Part shown: one piece after another, positions 1 through 10,094 of the stretch
Layout: each line of letters opens with the position of its first letter
How positions within the stretch are numbered: the stretch's first letter is position 1
DNA from: Microvelia longipes
Taxonomy: Eukaryota; Arthropoda; Insecta; Hemiptera; Veliidae
Direction of reading: 5' to 3'
NCBI GenBank assembly: GCA_018340805.1
Contig: JACMZG010000032.1
Location: 7,340,855-7,404,854, forward strand
DNA length: 64,000 nucleotides
Program-made: the position numbers and the translations under genes
The notes under the pieces: model-generated
The model's database searches: none
What the model saw: only the letters and a program-made list of their open reading frames with translations
What the model was told of the DNA's origin: nothing

Positions 1-396
1 ATCATTTACAGTCCGATCGATTATTCATATTTGTGCTAACCGGCTTAGGTTGTGAGGTGAATCTTGGTTCGGCCAATTCACCCCAACAGGTTGGAAGTAC
101 CAATACCTGCATCAGGGGGGCAGCTTTTTGTTTGTTCTGTAGCAGCGCCAGTCCCCCAAAGTAGAGGAGAATATAGTAAGCTAGCTAGCAGTTATAATCA
201 GTAAGACTCGAGTATTTCCAGGCTGACAGCAAAACTCGAGTACACAATTGTTTTGATAGTTGGACATTTGTTATGACAATTTGTTTTTTTAATTTTGTGT
301 GCACGTTTGATAGAACATTTTTTCTTCTCGTTTTTCATTTTGATAATTTCTTTTAAATTCCATTAATTTCGCTCATTAAATTCAATGAGATATAAG
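1..396. other. Intergenic AT-rich DNA, no gene seen
   Basis: No open frame with coding character or recognisable domain is visible on either strand. The stretch ends at the inverted repeat of a MITE at 397. Confidence 0.5.
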
Positions 397-700
397 CATA
401 GAGTATATACTAGAGGGTGCATATTCTCAATACATTGAGAGGCCTGAAACATTATTTTGGGGCTCTCAGGGGCTCTGTGTAACCTCTATGAAACCTTTCT
501 AAGATAAGTTAGGTTATAGAATCAATTTTTTTGCTCAGAATCAATTGCTGTGTTTTGATTTATATTTTCAGCGTTCTAATATATAATTCACTATAATTTT
601 GTTCAGTTTATTTGCTTATTGATAGTCGAAGGGAGTCAGGTTACTTTTTCGATGTTTCAAAATTCAACCAGTAGGGCCTCTCTAGTAATATATCTCTATG
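397..700. mobile_element. MITE family A, copy 1
   Basis: A ~304-bp non-coding element bounded by imperfect terminal inverted repeats: CATAGAGTATATACTAGAGG at the left, and CCTCTCTAGTAATATATCTC continuing to CTATG at the right. Inside, the block around TTTTGGGGCTCTCAGGGGCT recurs at 5.85, 6.16 and 61.57 kb, and the segment near 640-660 containing TTTTTCGATGTTTCAAA recurs at 5.98 and 7.35 kb. It encodes nothing, so it is a non-autonomous DNA transposon copy. The superfamily is not assigned. Confidence 0.7.
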
Positions 701-1227
701 GGCATAAGTACATACTCTTAGTATTGGTGTTACATATATTCATACAATACAATTTTAAATGCAACTGATTGCCGAGTTTCTTAATTCTGTAGAGTGCCAT
801 TTTTCCGTTTGCATATTTTTTATTAATGAAAAATTAAACAGAAATTTAGTACTCTGTGCCATTCTGAGATGTCTCATACATCTCGAATTACTAATATTAC
901 TACGCGCTAGTTTCCAAAAAAATAAGTAAAGATTTGTAAAAAGGCGGGAGAGAGTCAGCTGTGTTTCCATTTTTCATCACTATTTTGGAGGACCAGCGCT
1001 AGTAAACTGTCAAAGGCAGAAGAAGAGGAAAGTCATCAATCTTGCCGTATAGGGTTATATTATCAGTGACCTGTGTTTTGTCAATTATTATCATATTTGA
1101 CTGACATTGCTGAAACATTGACGTCTACAGCAAATGTTTGATTTCATCTTTTGACTTCACGTGTCATTAATCCAATTTGTTTAAATGACAACTTTCCCGA
1201 GCCTGAATTCCAAGTAGAATAAGAAAC

Positions 1228-2064
1228 ATGATGGAGTTTGATGAACAGATTAAAAAAGAAGCGATAGAGTTCGATCGACAGTGTCATAAAAAGTTTAAAC
1301 TTTTAAGGAAACAAGAAAAGATGAGAAAACAAAACCGTAACGGTAAACATATGAGGTTATAACTATTAATTAAACATTTAGGCAACACAACTCCCAGGGT
1401 TTCAGGGACACAACTCACCAGTTAGGGTTTCCAGTTATTTAACTCGTTTTTGATATTGATATTTCGAAAGGTCGCAACGACTTCAGACCGGTTTTCAGTT
1501 ACTAAAAAATACATGAAGAGACCTTCTTACCGCCAAAATATATAACTTAGCGAGGTAACGACGTTATAACAACCTGATTTGTAAGGTTTCATTATTGTTC
1601 CTTTTGGTTAATTAGCTGTTATTTTGTCAGTAAGCAGTGCCAACTAAGCACTGTCAGCTCGCAGTGCCAACTAAGCACTGCCAGCTCGCAGTGCCAACTA
1701 AGCACCGTCAGCTCGCAGTGCCAACTAAGCACCGTCAGCTCGCAGTGCCAACTAAGCACCGTCAGCTCGCAGTGCCAACTAAGCACCGTCAGCTCGCTGT
1801 ATAATTACGTTTCTCTTCATTCCAGGTGTCTCTGTGATCAAATGCCCCATGACATCACCTAACGTGTTTATCAAACAGAAGATCCCCAAGGGAAAACCTT
1901 TATCACAGTACTACCGAGATCTAAACAAACCAAATGTTTACGTACCTCAAGAGCAGAAGATGGAACTGGAAGATACGTACAATCTGGAACCTGATAAGAG
2001 AAAGAGGAACAAGAAGCTACTCAATGAGTCAGCAGAAAGTGTTTTTAAAACCCTTCCTAAATAA
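1228..2064 (+). CDS. Small two-exon gene, function unknown
   Basis: The proposed exons are 1228-1342 and 1826-2064. Exon 1 begins with two consecutive Met codons (1228, 1231) and ends in a GTAAAC donor after one base of a codon. Exon 2 follows a pyrimidine-rich TTCATTCCAG acceptor and completes that codon, so the phases agree. The joined product is about 117 residues, highly charged and soluble. The N-terminal part is Lys/Glu-rich and probably helical (FDEQIKKEAIEFDRQ), the middle contains KGKPLSQYYRDLNKP, and the C-terminal part is basic and ends in KTLPK. I see no signal peptide, membrane segment or known catalytic motif, and I do not recognise the family. The gene is convergent with the GRIP-like gene. 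The 483-bp intron contains a 27-bp minisatellite ending about 28 bp before exon 2. The proline- and lysine-rich tail and intact frames make a real conserved gene more likely than chance. A longer 5' exon cannot be excluded. Confidence 0.6.
1634..1797. repeat. 27-bp minisatellite (6 copies)
   Basis: Six head-to-tail copies of a 27-bp unit starting GCAGTGCCAACTAAGCAC. One variant has GCAGTGC and GCACTGC separated by CAACTAA, a perfect 7-bp hairpin stem. The copies differ only at CACTG/CACCG-type positions. The array lies in the intron of the small plus-strand gene, just upstream of its 3' splice site. Confidence 0.92.
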
Positions 2065-3376
2065 AAATGCTTAAAGTATCTTTAAGTAATAATATACGTG
2101 CACTGTCTATATCTTTTTTTAAGTATCAATATACGTTCTCTGTCTGTAAATTCTTTTAAGTACTAATATAGGCACCCGATTTATAGACAACCTTCAGTAG
2201 CTGAGAAGTTGATGAGGAAACTATATTCTGATCCAGGGACGAAGCTGAGGGTAGTTGGTTTAAGAAATAAACCCGAAAAAACTATAATCTATCAACTAAG
2301 TCACATAAAAGACTGTTTTACTGGGCTGCGCTTCTGGAACCAACTTGCTATTGACAGCCACTGAGTTCAAAATATAGTTTTCTCAGCAACATCTTATCTT
2401 CTTTGACCGCTGTCAATGATTGTAAACTTAAAAAATCAGCTTAATACTTTGGAAAAAAGTATTAAGTGGAGTCGGGGTGGAGGATGAATTGCATTTGTAC
2501 TGAGACCAGAGATATATTGTACAGCACCACTCTGCTAACCAGGAGGATAAGTAACAGTACTACTAAGGATACTAAACAGTACAGAATAATGCGCGGAGAT
2601 GCGCAAGCCAGACGCATTTTCATTGCGTTTATCAATTCAATTTTTCCTTAATTATTTAATATATATTTAATAACCTGAGCAGTAGCTTCAAAACTTGTTA
2701 TTTAATTTTTTAAATTTTTTCAAAGGAAATGCCCATATATATGTCATAGCTTATACACTACTTAGTACAGCATTATTGGCACTTATTCCAAGCTCATTTT
2801 TTGCTAATTTGTAGCGCATTTTCTTCGAAAAATTAAAAAAAAATTAAATAAGTATTGACGCTACTGCTCAGGTTATTGAATATAGATTAAATAATTAATC
2901 AAGAATTGGATTAATAAAGTGCGCATTTAGCGCACCTAGGAAAGATTTGAACCTAGAAATCCTACTAGTCTATAGACTACAGATCAGTTTAATTAAATTC
3001 AGCACCCCAAAAACATCGAAAACCCACCTCAAAAATGATTATTCACTGACCGTTATTTTGATTATCTGTTATTTTCCACTTTTTTCGTCTTTTTGGTTAT
3101 CTAGAGTAGTTTCATCAGTTTCGTAGCAAATACAGTTAATAACGTCACAGCAACCTGGTTTTCAATAGGGTCCCAGTTCTCCCTAAGATCGATTTTTACA
3201 CCAAATTTGATATTTATTTATTTATATTTATCTCTTTGGAAGAAATACGTGCATATGCACGTATATATATAGAGTATATATATCTCTCTATATATATATA
3301 TATAAAGAGATCCTTAAAACGGGATTTGTACACTTCCGGGGCAGAAAATTCGCTATTATCTATTTTAGATGATAGT
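2065..3376. other. Non-coding stretch, mostly AT-rich
   Basis: This is sequence downstream of the small gene. AATAAA overlaps its stop codon at 2060-2065, which is too close to be certain as the poly(A) signal. I see no domain-bearing frame. A minus-strand GGTTCAAATC near 2950 resembles a tRNA T-arm, but no complete tRNA folds around it. A short (TA)n tract lies at 3261-3305. Confidence 0.4.
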
Positions 3377-3957
3377 GTTATAGACCAAGAGCCCAGGGGT
3401 AACAAAACGTTAATAAAAAGTGTAATGGCTGGAACCGGTCTCAATTTTTCGTAAATACCTTCCTGAACAAGGGTCTGCAATTCTGCCGACTCGTATCGGA
3501 TGGGAGTCCCAGGCAGAACGCACTTTAGGAGTCAAATTTACCACCGAAGTTAATAAAAAGTGTAATGGCTGGAACCGGTCTCAATTTTTCGTAAATATCT
3601 TCCTGAACAAGGATCTGCAATTCTGCCGACTCGTATCGGATGGGTGTCCCAGGCAGAACGCACTTTACATGTCAAATTTACCACCGAAGTTAATAAAAAG
3701 TGTAATGGCTGGAAACGGGTTTAATTTTTCGTAAATACCTTCCTGAACAATGATTTGCTATTCTGCCGACTCGTATCGGATGGGCGTCCCAGGCAGAACC
3801 TTTGACCCCTAAAGTGCGTTCTGCCTGGGACACCCATCCGATACGAGTCGGCAGAATTGCAGATCCTTGTTCAGGGAGACATTGACGAAAAATTGAGACC
3901 GGTTCCAGCCATTACACTTTTTAATAACAAAACACCCCTGGGCTCTTGGTCTATTAG
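3377..3957. repeat. 140-bp repeats: three direct copies plus one inverted
   Basis: The motif GTTAATAAAAAGTGTAATGG starts at 3409, 3549 and 3689, an exact 140-bp period. Each unit runs through GCCGACTCGTATCGGATGGG to the CCCAGGCAGAACGCACTTT segment. From about 3806 to 3957 the same unit appears in reverse orientation and ends in the reverse of AGACCAAGAGCCCAGGGG, the sequence that precedes the first copy at 3384. The block therefore folds back on itself. One more copy lies at 62.86-63.01 kb. Confidence 0.85.
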
Positions 3958-3958
3958 G

Positions 3959-4723
3959 TTATAATACGACACACGGCTAAAATCAATTGACAGCGCGCCA
4001 AAAATCTGTGAGGGAAATAATTCTATTGGTTCAGACCGACCACGCTCCTTCCCCCTCCACTTCATGCCAACCTCGGTAAAAAAAATACCTTTTTTTGTAA
4101 ATAAAATAATAAAAAGGCAACACTGGTTGTAAATATTTGTAACCTCGCGTCACTTCTATTTCCCTCATTGTGCATATTGATCTGTTTGAGTTCGTTTCGT
4201 TTCATTCCAATCTGTTTAATGCATCCAATTATTGCAGAGTTGTAATATGATCTGAGTGCCTATATTTGACGCATGGACATTGACGTATTATTCAAGCATT
4301 TCTTGCTATTCGAGTACAGCGCAGGGTATGTGGTCTGTCAACTAAAAGACAGATTTTTTTTTGGAAAATGCCATGTTCTTCAATATATGACAGTCTTGAC
4401 TTTTTAAGTCATAAATGCATATTGTGTCTATTGCAGTAAATAATTAACAACTCCACATAATTCATACTTCCCGAAAAAATTTAAAGCAACACTTAGATTG
4501 TAAATTTATAAGATACAAAAATAAAATTTACAAAAATAAAAAAATACGATGTCAAATAAAAACAAATAATAAAATTCAAATCATAACCTGACTTTCAGTG
4601 TTGCCAGACTAGGGAATATTGTTTGTTACTTAAAAGAAGGGATTTTTTTGTCAAAAAAAAAGGTTGAAAGCATTGAGATTTTGGCGGGCTGTCAATTGAC
4701 TTTAGCCGTGTGTTATATTATAA
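3959..4723. mobile_element. MITE family C (765 bp, inverted repeats)
   Basis: The left arm (3959-4007) contains ACACACGGCTAAAATCAATT. The right arm (4676-4723) contains AATTGACTTTAGCCGTGTGT, its near-perfect reverse complement, and the match continues for about 48 bp. The interior is AT-rich and non-coding. It abuts the inverted 140-bp repeat. Non-autonomous DNA transposon; superfamily unassigned. Confidence 0.75.
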
Positions 4724-5026
4724 TGTTTTGTTAAAATAATGTAAATAGAAGGTTGCCAAGGAGATAAAAATAAATAAACAAAGACGATGAAAGGAGGAAA
4801 CTGAGTTTTTTAGAATATAATTTTGTTAGAGATGTTTTGTGTTGGAAATAAAAACAATTAGCAACTGTTTTAGTGTGAGTTTCTATTGGTTTAGACTTAG
4901 AATAAAATCTCTTAGTGTGTGTTAAATTAACTTTAACCAAAAGAATAGTAGGTGCCAGGAAGATTCATAACAATAGAGATGTGTAGTTGAAATACCTAAA
5001 ACTAAACAGATTGCAGTTTCTGTTAC

Positions 5027-5178
5027 CTTGATTCTCTGAGCATCGGAAGCAGATTTGGGTTGTGCTTGAGGCGGAGCTGTGGTTTTAGGTTGACTATCCC
5101 CCCTAAAGGTGAGGAATGTCGGTCCGTATTCTTTGATACCAGCTACTGATTTCAACTCTGCCTCCAATGCTTCCAAAT
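5027..5178 (-). CDS. Orphan putative internal exon
   Basis: A 50-codon open frame lies between a good 3' splice site (TAGTTTTGCAG just above 5178) and a donor GTAACAG just below 5027. Translation begins in phase 1, starts LEALEAELKSVAGIKEYGPT and continues with a Pro/Gln/Lys-rich segment ending DAQRIK. I do not recognise the family. It could be a 3' exon of the upstream GRIP-like gene, but its entry phase does not match the donor of the 6.37-kb exon (which would leave phase 2), so an intervening exon, a different transcript or a separate gene is needed. No partner exon is evident below 5 kb on the minus strand. Confidence 0.4.
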
Positions 5179-5432
5179 CTGCAAAACTATTAATGAAAAA
5201 TTAAAGAGTCTTTATTAACTAAATACTCAAACCACATTCGACCAGATAAAGAGGCCATCATCAGTGCCCGACGAGGAACCGTGGGAAGGAGATAAGACCT
5301 TTACATGCGACCCTTTGATTCCCCGCACTTCAGTCTTTCTTTACAATTGATGGAGGATACAACCATCCGAAATATTCTGGTATGTTCAATTTTAACTACG
5401 TTTTCTATATTATTTTTATATACTTACACACA

Positions 5433-5433
5433 C

Positions 5434-5514
<81 letters not shown>

Positions 5515-5520
5515 TTATAT
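5433..5520. repeat. (TA)n microsatellite
   Basis: Nearly pure TA dinucleotide tract with a short CACACA lead-in on its left. Confidence 0.95.
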
Positions 5521-5629
5521 GAGATATTTATGACGTAATAACTATATAATGACAGCGATGATTTCCAAAATTCATTTTAATACAAAAACATATTAGATCG
5601 ATCTGAAATTTACTTAACATGTATTGCCC

Positions 5630-5921
5630 TAGAGATACATGTATTACTAGATCGGTTGAATTTTGAAACATGGAAAAACCAACCTTAACACATTGCATTA
5701 TGAATATAATTATATTCAAATAAGAGTACAAGGTATACAATAGAAGTTTTATGATACAATATAGAACACAATCAATGTGCGAAAAAAAAAACAACGATTA
5801 ATTTATTATAACCATGTTACACTCTAGGAAAATATATCTAAGAGCTTACACAGAGCCCCAGAAAGCTCTAAAATGATGCTTTAAGCCTTTATATGTATAG
5901 CCTTTATATATATCTCTATAG
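5630..5921. mobile_element. MITE family A, copy 2 (reverse orientation)
   Basis: The left end AGAGATACATGTATTACTAG and right end TATATATCTCTATA correspond to the family A termini. Internal blocks TTTTGAAACATGGAAAAACC and ACACAGAGCCCCAGAAAGCT match copy 1 in reverse orientation. Diverged and non-coding. Confidence 0.6.
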
Positions 5922-5939
5922 TGATTAATCTATTAAATA

Positions 5940-6244
5940 CATAAAGATATTATTACTAGAGGGGCCCTGTAGGTTAAATTTTGAAACATCGAAAAAGTAA
6001 CCTGACCACTTTAGGTTATAAATATAATGAAATAATCAGTACAAAATTACAATAACTTATATAGAAGAACGTTAAAAATACAAATTAAAACACAAACATT
6101 GCGCGGGAAGCCGAGATGAATTGAGTTATTATAGCCTTAAAGGAGGTTTCAATGAGGTTGTACAGAGCCCCTGAGAGCACCAAAAAGATGTTTCAGGACT
6201 CTCAATGTATTGAGGCAATCCCCCCTCTAGTATATACCTCTATG
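5940..6244. mobile_element. MITE family A, copy 3 (reverse orientation)
   Basis: A 305-bp element, almost the same length as copy 1 and inverted relative to it. The left terminus is ATATTATTACTAGAGGGG and the right is CCCCCCTCTAGTATATACCT. The internal segment TTTTGAAACATCGAAAAAGT and the GAGCCCCTGAGAGCACCAAA block match copy 1 in reverse. It sits about 19 bp from copy 2, so two copies lie almost end to end. Confidence 0.7.
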
Positions 6245-6369
6245 TGTGAGCCATGAGAGTGAAGTCTTTTTGTTTACTTTATGAAGGTAAAATGCAAACA
6301 TTTGGTTTCTTTCAAAAAATGAACCAACAGCTAATAACAGTAAGAATATTTTAAGTTTTCAAAGAAATC

Positions 6370-6542
6370 TTACACATCAGAAGTGGAGTTAGAAACGAAA
6401 GAAGACTGCCGCCAGTGTTTTGGGCCGATGTTACTTCTAAGTCTGTAGTTAGTTTGAAGAGGACACGGTGGACTTGGAGGCGGCTTTCCATTTGATTTAA
6501 GCTTAGGGGTGGCAACACTGCTAACACAACTGCTGTCTTCAC
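6370..6542 (-). CDS. Grip: GRIP-like gene, candidate terminal exon (disordered tail)
   Basis: The exon starts after a TTATGTTACAG 3' splice site in phase 1, matching the donor of the 9.12-kb exon. It encodes a Ser/Pro-rich disordered segment: GEDSSCVSSVATPKLKSNGK, then a PPPSPPCP proline run, then RLRSNIGPKHWRQSSF. The frame reaches a TAA after ...STSDV. Read as a stop, the protein ends in S-D-V, which fits a class I PDZ ligand (S/T-x-hydrophobic). The same bases also form a strong donor, GT|GTAAGA, four bases inside the stop position, so the exon could instead splice on and lose the stop. Vertebrate GRIPs have a seventh PDZ domain after this region; none is seen further along the minus strand. 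Confidence 0.55.
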
Positions 6543-6654
6543 CTGTAACATAAAAAATAACCAGAGAGATGTTACCTTTCTCTTTCATATCCTACCTCCT
6601 TAGAATAATACTATACATAGAAGGAGTACAGGACCGTAAACACAATGTAATTCC

Positions 6655-7102
6655 ACTGATAACACGAAAGCCGGTTGACTGGTGCACTTAAGTAGGGGTA
6701 CCACCCTAACAACAAAACATTATTTTAAATACGTGTCATAAATATCTATTAATGAAGAAAGATCGTAAAGAACAAATATAATAACTTAAAACACCTGCTG
6801 AGTATTTAATAAAACCGGCCTTAGATGCCAAAAGGATAGCGGAATACAAGAATCTACATTTAGTTGACGAGGACTACTTTCGATATAATTTTAATAAATA
6901 CTAACTTCAATTTAAAATGTTTAAATATTGTAATGCACCGATATTTATATTAGTATTTTATGAATAATCAATCATTAATTAATAATAGAACATAATAATT
7001 CAGCAACCGGAAGTATTGCCAACTTTTTTTTAGAAAATTGTATATTGTTAGGGTGGCAGCATTACTTAAGTGCACCAGTGAACCGCCTTTCGTGTTATCA
7101 GT
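6655..7102. mobile_element. MITE family B (448 bp, inverted repeats)
   Basis: The left arm ACTGATAACACGAAAGCCGG and the following GACTGGTGCACTTAAGTA are mirrored at the right by TACTTAAGTGCACCAGTG and the reverse of ACTGATAACACGAAAGGCGG. The arms are about 57 bp with few mismatches. The interior is AT-rich and non-coding. It lies between the last two recognised exons of the GRIP-like gene. Confidence 0.8.
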
Positions 7103-7329
7103 AGTGCTCTTTCTATATATAGTATTAGTCTAAGCCTACCTCAAACAGGTTATCCTTGCAACATCTTTTAGGGCATTTGTACAACCTGATTGCAATCCCC
7201 TTCCTGGCTATATTAATGTTAAAATTATTCTATTATTGTCGGCTTATCGCGCATTTTATGTGTCTTGTTTTCTATTATAAATATTGCAATATGTATAATT
7301 ATGTACTTTTAATTTGATTATATTATTAA

Positions 7330-7411
7330 TAAAAACTGTTAAAGTTGCTTTTTCGATGTTTCAAACTTAGTGATATATCACTAAATAAAACCGATAGGAC
7401 CTCTAAAATGT
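7330..7411. repeat. MITE family A fragment
   Basis: Only the distal part of the family is present: GTTGCTTTTTCGATGTTTCA followed, after a diverged stretch, by GATAGGACCTCTAAAATG, which parallels 640-680 of copy 1. The remaining intronic DNA to 7855 shows no feature I can name. Confidence 0.45.
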
Positions 7412-7854
7412 ATAATAACGGACTAGCTTCGCTCGCTAGATACAGTAAATAAGGAAACATTCGTATGCTGGTATTCTAATATTTAAATGCAAAAATTTTA
7501 AAGAAGGGTCGCTTAGGAACGTTTTCTATTTGAAAACACTTCAATAATGCTCGGTGTTTTCTCTCTTCTGGAGGTAAAATCTTTAAACTTACCTCGAAAA
7601 GCAGATAAGTTGCTCTCGTGCAGTTATAAATGTGTATATGATTTGATGCTACTGAGTTTTGTAACATACACACTTGACACAATATAATTGTGCGAGAGAC
7701 TGGGATTTCATTTGAATTATTCGGTTTGAAAGACAATGACTTATTGACGCATAATAATGAATGACGCATAATAATGAATGACGCTACAGACATTAATAAA
7801 ACTCAGAACTTTTTTTATTTGATTTGAAAGTTTGCGCGCGTGTAATCATATATA

Positions 7855-8975
7855 AGGTGTGGGAGTATGGTATCAGTGGTTTGTTAGTTACCTGAGAGAT
7901 CGTAGACAGAGAGTCTACAGAAATAAAAAATTATCAAAAGAAGTTAGCTGTGATATTGGGGTGCCTCAGGGCAGTGTTTTAGGTCCTATTTTATTCTTAA
8001 TTTATATTAATGATGTTGTTAATATGTTAGGTGTGCATGTTAGATTGTATGCAGACGATTCGGTAGTTTATGTTATTGGATGTGATGCAGTAAGTCTCAT
8101 TAGGGCAGTAAATTTAGTTTTAGAAAGTATTTATTTATGGTTATGTGTGAATAGATTAAAGTTAAATGTTAAGAAAACTAAGTGGATGTGTTTAGGCAGT
8201 AAGTTTTTCTGTGATAAAGTTATAGCTAGTAAGTTTAGTGTTAAGTTGAACTGTGATATTATAGATAGAATTGATGAGTACCTTGGTACCTTGGTGTAGT
8301 TATAGATAAGAATCTTAGCTTTAATAGTTATGTAGATTATTGTTGCAAAAAGATAGGTTCTAGGGTTGGTTTTTTGTTTCGATGTTCAAAACTTCTAAGT
8401 TCTCCTACCAAAGAATTAGTCTATAAGACTATTATAATGCCACAATATATTTATTGCAGTTCTGTGATATTTGGTATGAGTAAGCAAAATGTAAATAGAT
8501 TACAAATTCTGCAGAATAAAGCTATGAGATGTATTTTAAGAAGACCGTTTAGGTCAAGTACTAAAAAAATGTTAAAGGATTTAAATTGGTTAGATGTGAA
8601 GTACACAGTGAAATTTTATTCATTTGACTTTGTATATAAGCTTGTAAATAATTTGTTACCTAGCTATTTTAATGATGTTATTTGTCTTAAGGATAGAAAC
8701 CCTTGCAATGTACGCAGTAAAAATGAAATAGATATTCCGAGGGTAAACTCTGCATTATTACAGTCCACTGTTTTTATAATGGAATTAGAGAATTTAATTG
8801 TTTGCCTGAGAATATTAAAAAAGAACAAAATATTAAAAGCTTTAAAACGTTGTTGTAAAGTCATTTAAGTAGTAGTATGTTAACAGACTAGAAAGTAAGT
8901 TCCTTTTTAAGTATTATTGTACTTTAGATTTATTATAGTAGCTTTTTAAGCTAATTATTATCATCATCATTATAA
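7855..8975 (+). mobile_element. 5'-truncated LINE (non-LTR retrotransposon)
   Basis: The fragment opens inside the reverse-transcriptase fingers/palm (WFVSYLRDRRQRV), retains the motifs GVPQGSVLGP and YADD, then runs through thumb and C-terminal sequence to about 8867. About 100 bp of 3' UTR follow, ending in a short ATC/ATT-rich simple tail near 8945-8975, which is typical of LINE 3' ends. Everything upstream, including any endonuclease, is missing. It lies antisense in a GRIP intron. The clade (Jockey/I/CR1-like) is not resolved. Confidence 0.85.
7859..8868 (+). pseudogene. LINE reverse transcriptase remnant, frame-broken
   Basis: The polymerase palm is recognisable from GVPQGSVLGP (RT block 4) and the catalytic YADD (block 5), followed by the VNRLKLNVKKTKWM block typical of LINE RTs. 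The first frame stops at 8299. A second frame, open from about 8374, carries the downstream domain (KELVYKTIIMPQYIYCSSV...). The break coincides with a tandem duplication of TACCTTGG at about 8280-8295, which adds eight bases. The protein also lacks its N-terminal two thirds, so it is non-functional. Confidence 0.85.
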
Positions 8976-9116
8976 GGCCAAGAAGTTAACTAAGTTTCAC
9001 GAAAATCCCCCAGTGGTCGAAGTCTCCTGTTCACAAAGAAAAGTGAATGTACATCCTCTGCACGAGGAAAACCTTTGTTACGATCGATGGAGCATTTGGT
9101 GGGTTAGAGGTATCAC

Positions 9117-9212
9117 CTGAAGGTTGTGTGGAAATACTGTGAAGACTCCGAGTCATCCTATCAGACCAGTCAGTCTCTAATGCTGCTAGTCCACTGTAGC
9201 TTGACCCCATTT
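9117..9212 (-). CDS. Grip: GRIP-like gene exon (disordered tail)
   Basis: A 96-base exon between ATTTACAG|AAATG and TTCAG|GTGATAC, phase 1 in and phase 1 out, matching both neighbours. It encodes EMGSSYSGLAALETDWSDRM and a Ser/Thr-rich continuation ending STQPS. It has no folded domain. Its position after the GLPSVDS exon corresponds to the long unstructured segment after the PDZ4-6 cluster in vertebrate GRIP. If the GTGATAC donor were ignored the frame would stay open for about 30 more codons, so a longer isoform is possible. Confidence 0.6.
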
Positions 9213-9544
9213 CTGTAAATTAAAAAGCCAAACGGAACATAGAAACTTTATACGAATTGGAATTTCATCTTTTTCAATTATATGAGACCACTTAACTTTA
9301 GTATAGTATGGCTTCGACTCAATGAAAACTCTGTAGCAAATGGCATTTATAAAATGACTTCTTAGAAATTTTATAGTCCACGGCTCTTCGAAAAAGTCTT
9401 CAGCAGATGGACTTTATAAAACTTGATTTGGCATTTGATTTCTTAAAAACGTTTTAGCGGACGCCTTTCAAGAATGTTTATCATGTATGTAATAGTCTGT
9501 GTGAACGATGTTTGTGATTTTGATAATACTAGATATACATATAC

Positions 9545-9643
9545 CTGTTGGCTTTGCGGTGCTGTCTGGAGTAGATTCCCATGATTCTATTGTAGAATCA
9601 ACTGAAGGCAGTCCAGAACTGGAATATCCTAGATCTACATTAT
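9545..9643 (-). CDS. Grip: GRIP-like gene exon with GLPSVDS motif
   Basis: A 99-base exon between TTTTGTTGTAG and the donor GTATATG, phase 1 in and out. The translation contains GYSSSGLPSVDSTIESWEST. The sequence SGLPSVDS-(T/A)-(I/V)-(E/D)-SW closely resembles the segment of vertebrate GRIP1/2 that follows PDZ6 (PSVDSAVDSW). This is one of the best indications that the gene is GRIP and not a generic multi-PDZ protein. Here it follows directly after a PDZ5-like exon. Confidence 0.7.
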
Positions 9644-9993
9644 CTACAACAAAACAGAGTTAGTAAAACCGCGAGAAAATAACAGCATGATCTACAACGT
9701 GGATCGGTGTGTATGCCTGTACCCACTCAGAATGGATTCGATCCCGGTCGAGACCTCTACTACCTTTACAAGTGCCGCCCTTTGAATGGGAACATTAGCC
9801 GGTAGTTAAGAATTTGTGCGATGTCAGGTATTCGTACAAGATCCCTTAAAGACGGTAAATTAACCTGGGTTTAAGAAACAGTGTAGGAACCTTAATTATG
9901 GCTTTTATATAAAACACCAGGAGTTCTAGTTAATGATATGGAAATTTGAAGTAATTGATTGATAAGTCATTTGGTCTCATGTAGGACAATATC

Positions 9994-10075
9994 TTAAATT
10001 TAAGGTAGTTAGCAAAAAAGGCCCAACGACGTGGTCTAGTTGCTAGGTAATCTATCACCTCTTCCTAATTACCAG
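9994..10075. repeat. ~80-bp dispersed repeat, copy 1 (SINE-like)
   Basis: The block GTTAGCAAAAAAGGCCCAAC through TATCACCTCTTCCTAATTA recurs at 22.43 kb and partly at 63.31 kb in the same orientation. Its length and A-box-like TGGTCTAGTTG suggest a tRNA-derived SINE piece, but no B box is found at the proper spacing. Confidence 0.5.
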
Positions 10076-10094
10076 TACTTGTAGGACTACTTAC

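Noticed and set aside
2920..2990. Possible tRNA gene on the minus strand (GGTTCAAATC T-arm-like sequence)
   Set aside because: No acceptor stem, D-arm or anticodon arm could be placed around it. At most a SINE or tRNA relic.
5305..5538. Tyr/Ile repeat frames across (TA)n tracts (also at 11503, 14318, 45662, 46780, 47998 and 57357)
   Set aside because: Microsatellite translation only.
8664..8864. Minus-strand 66-codon frame
   Set aside because: Antisense shadow of the LINE reverse-transcriptase remnant.
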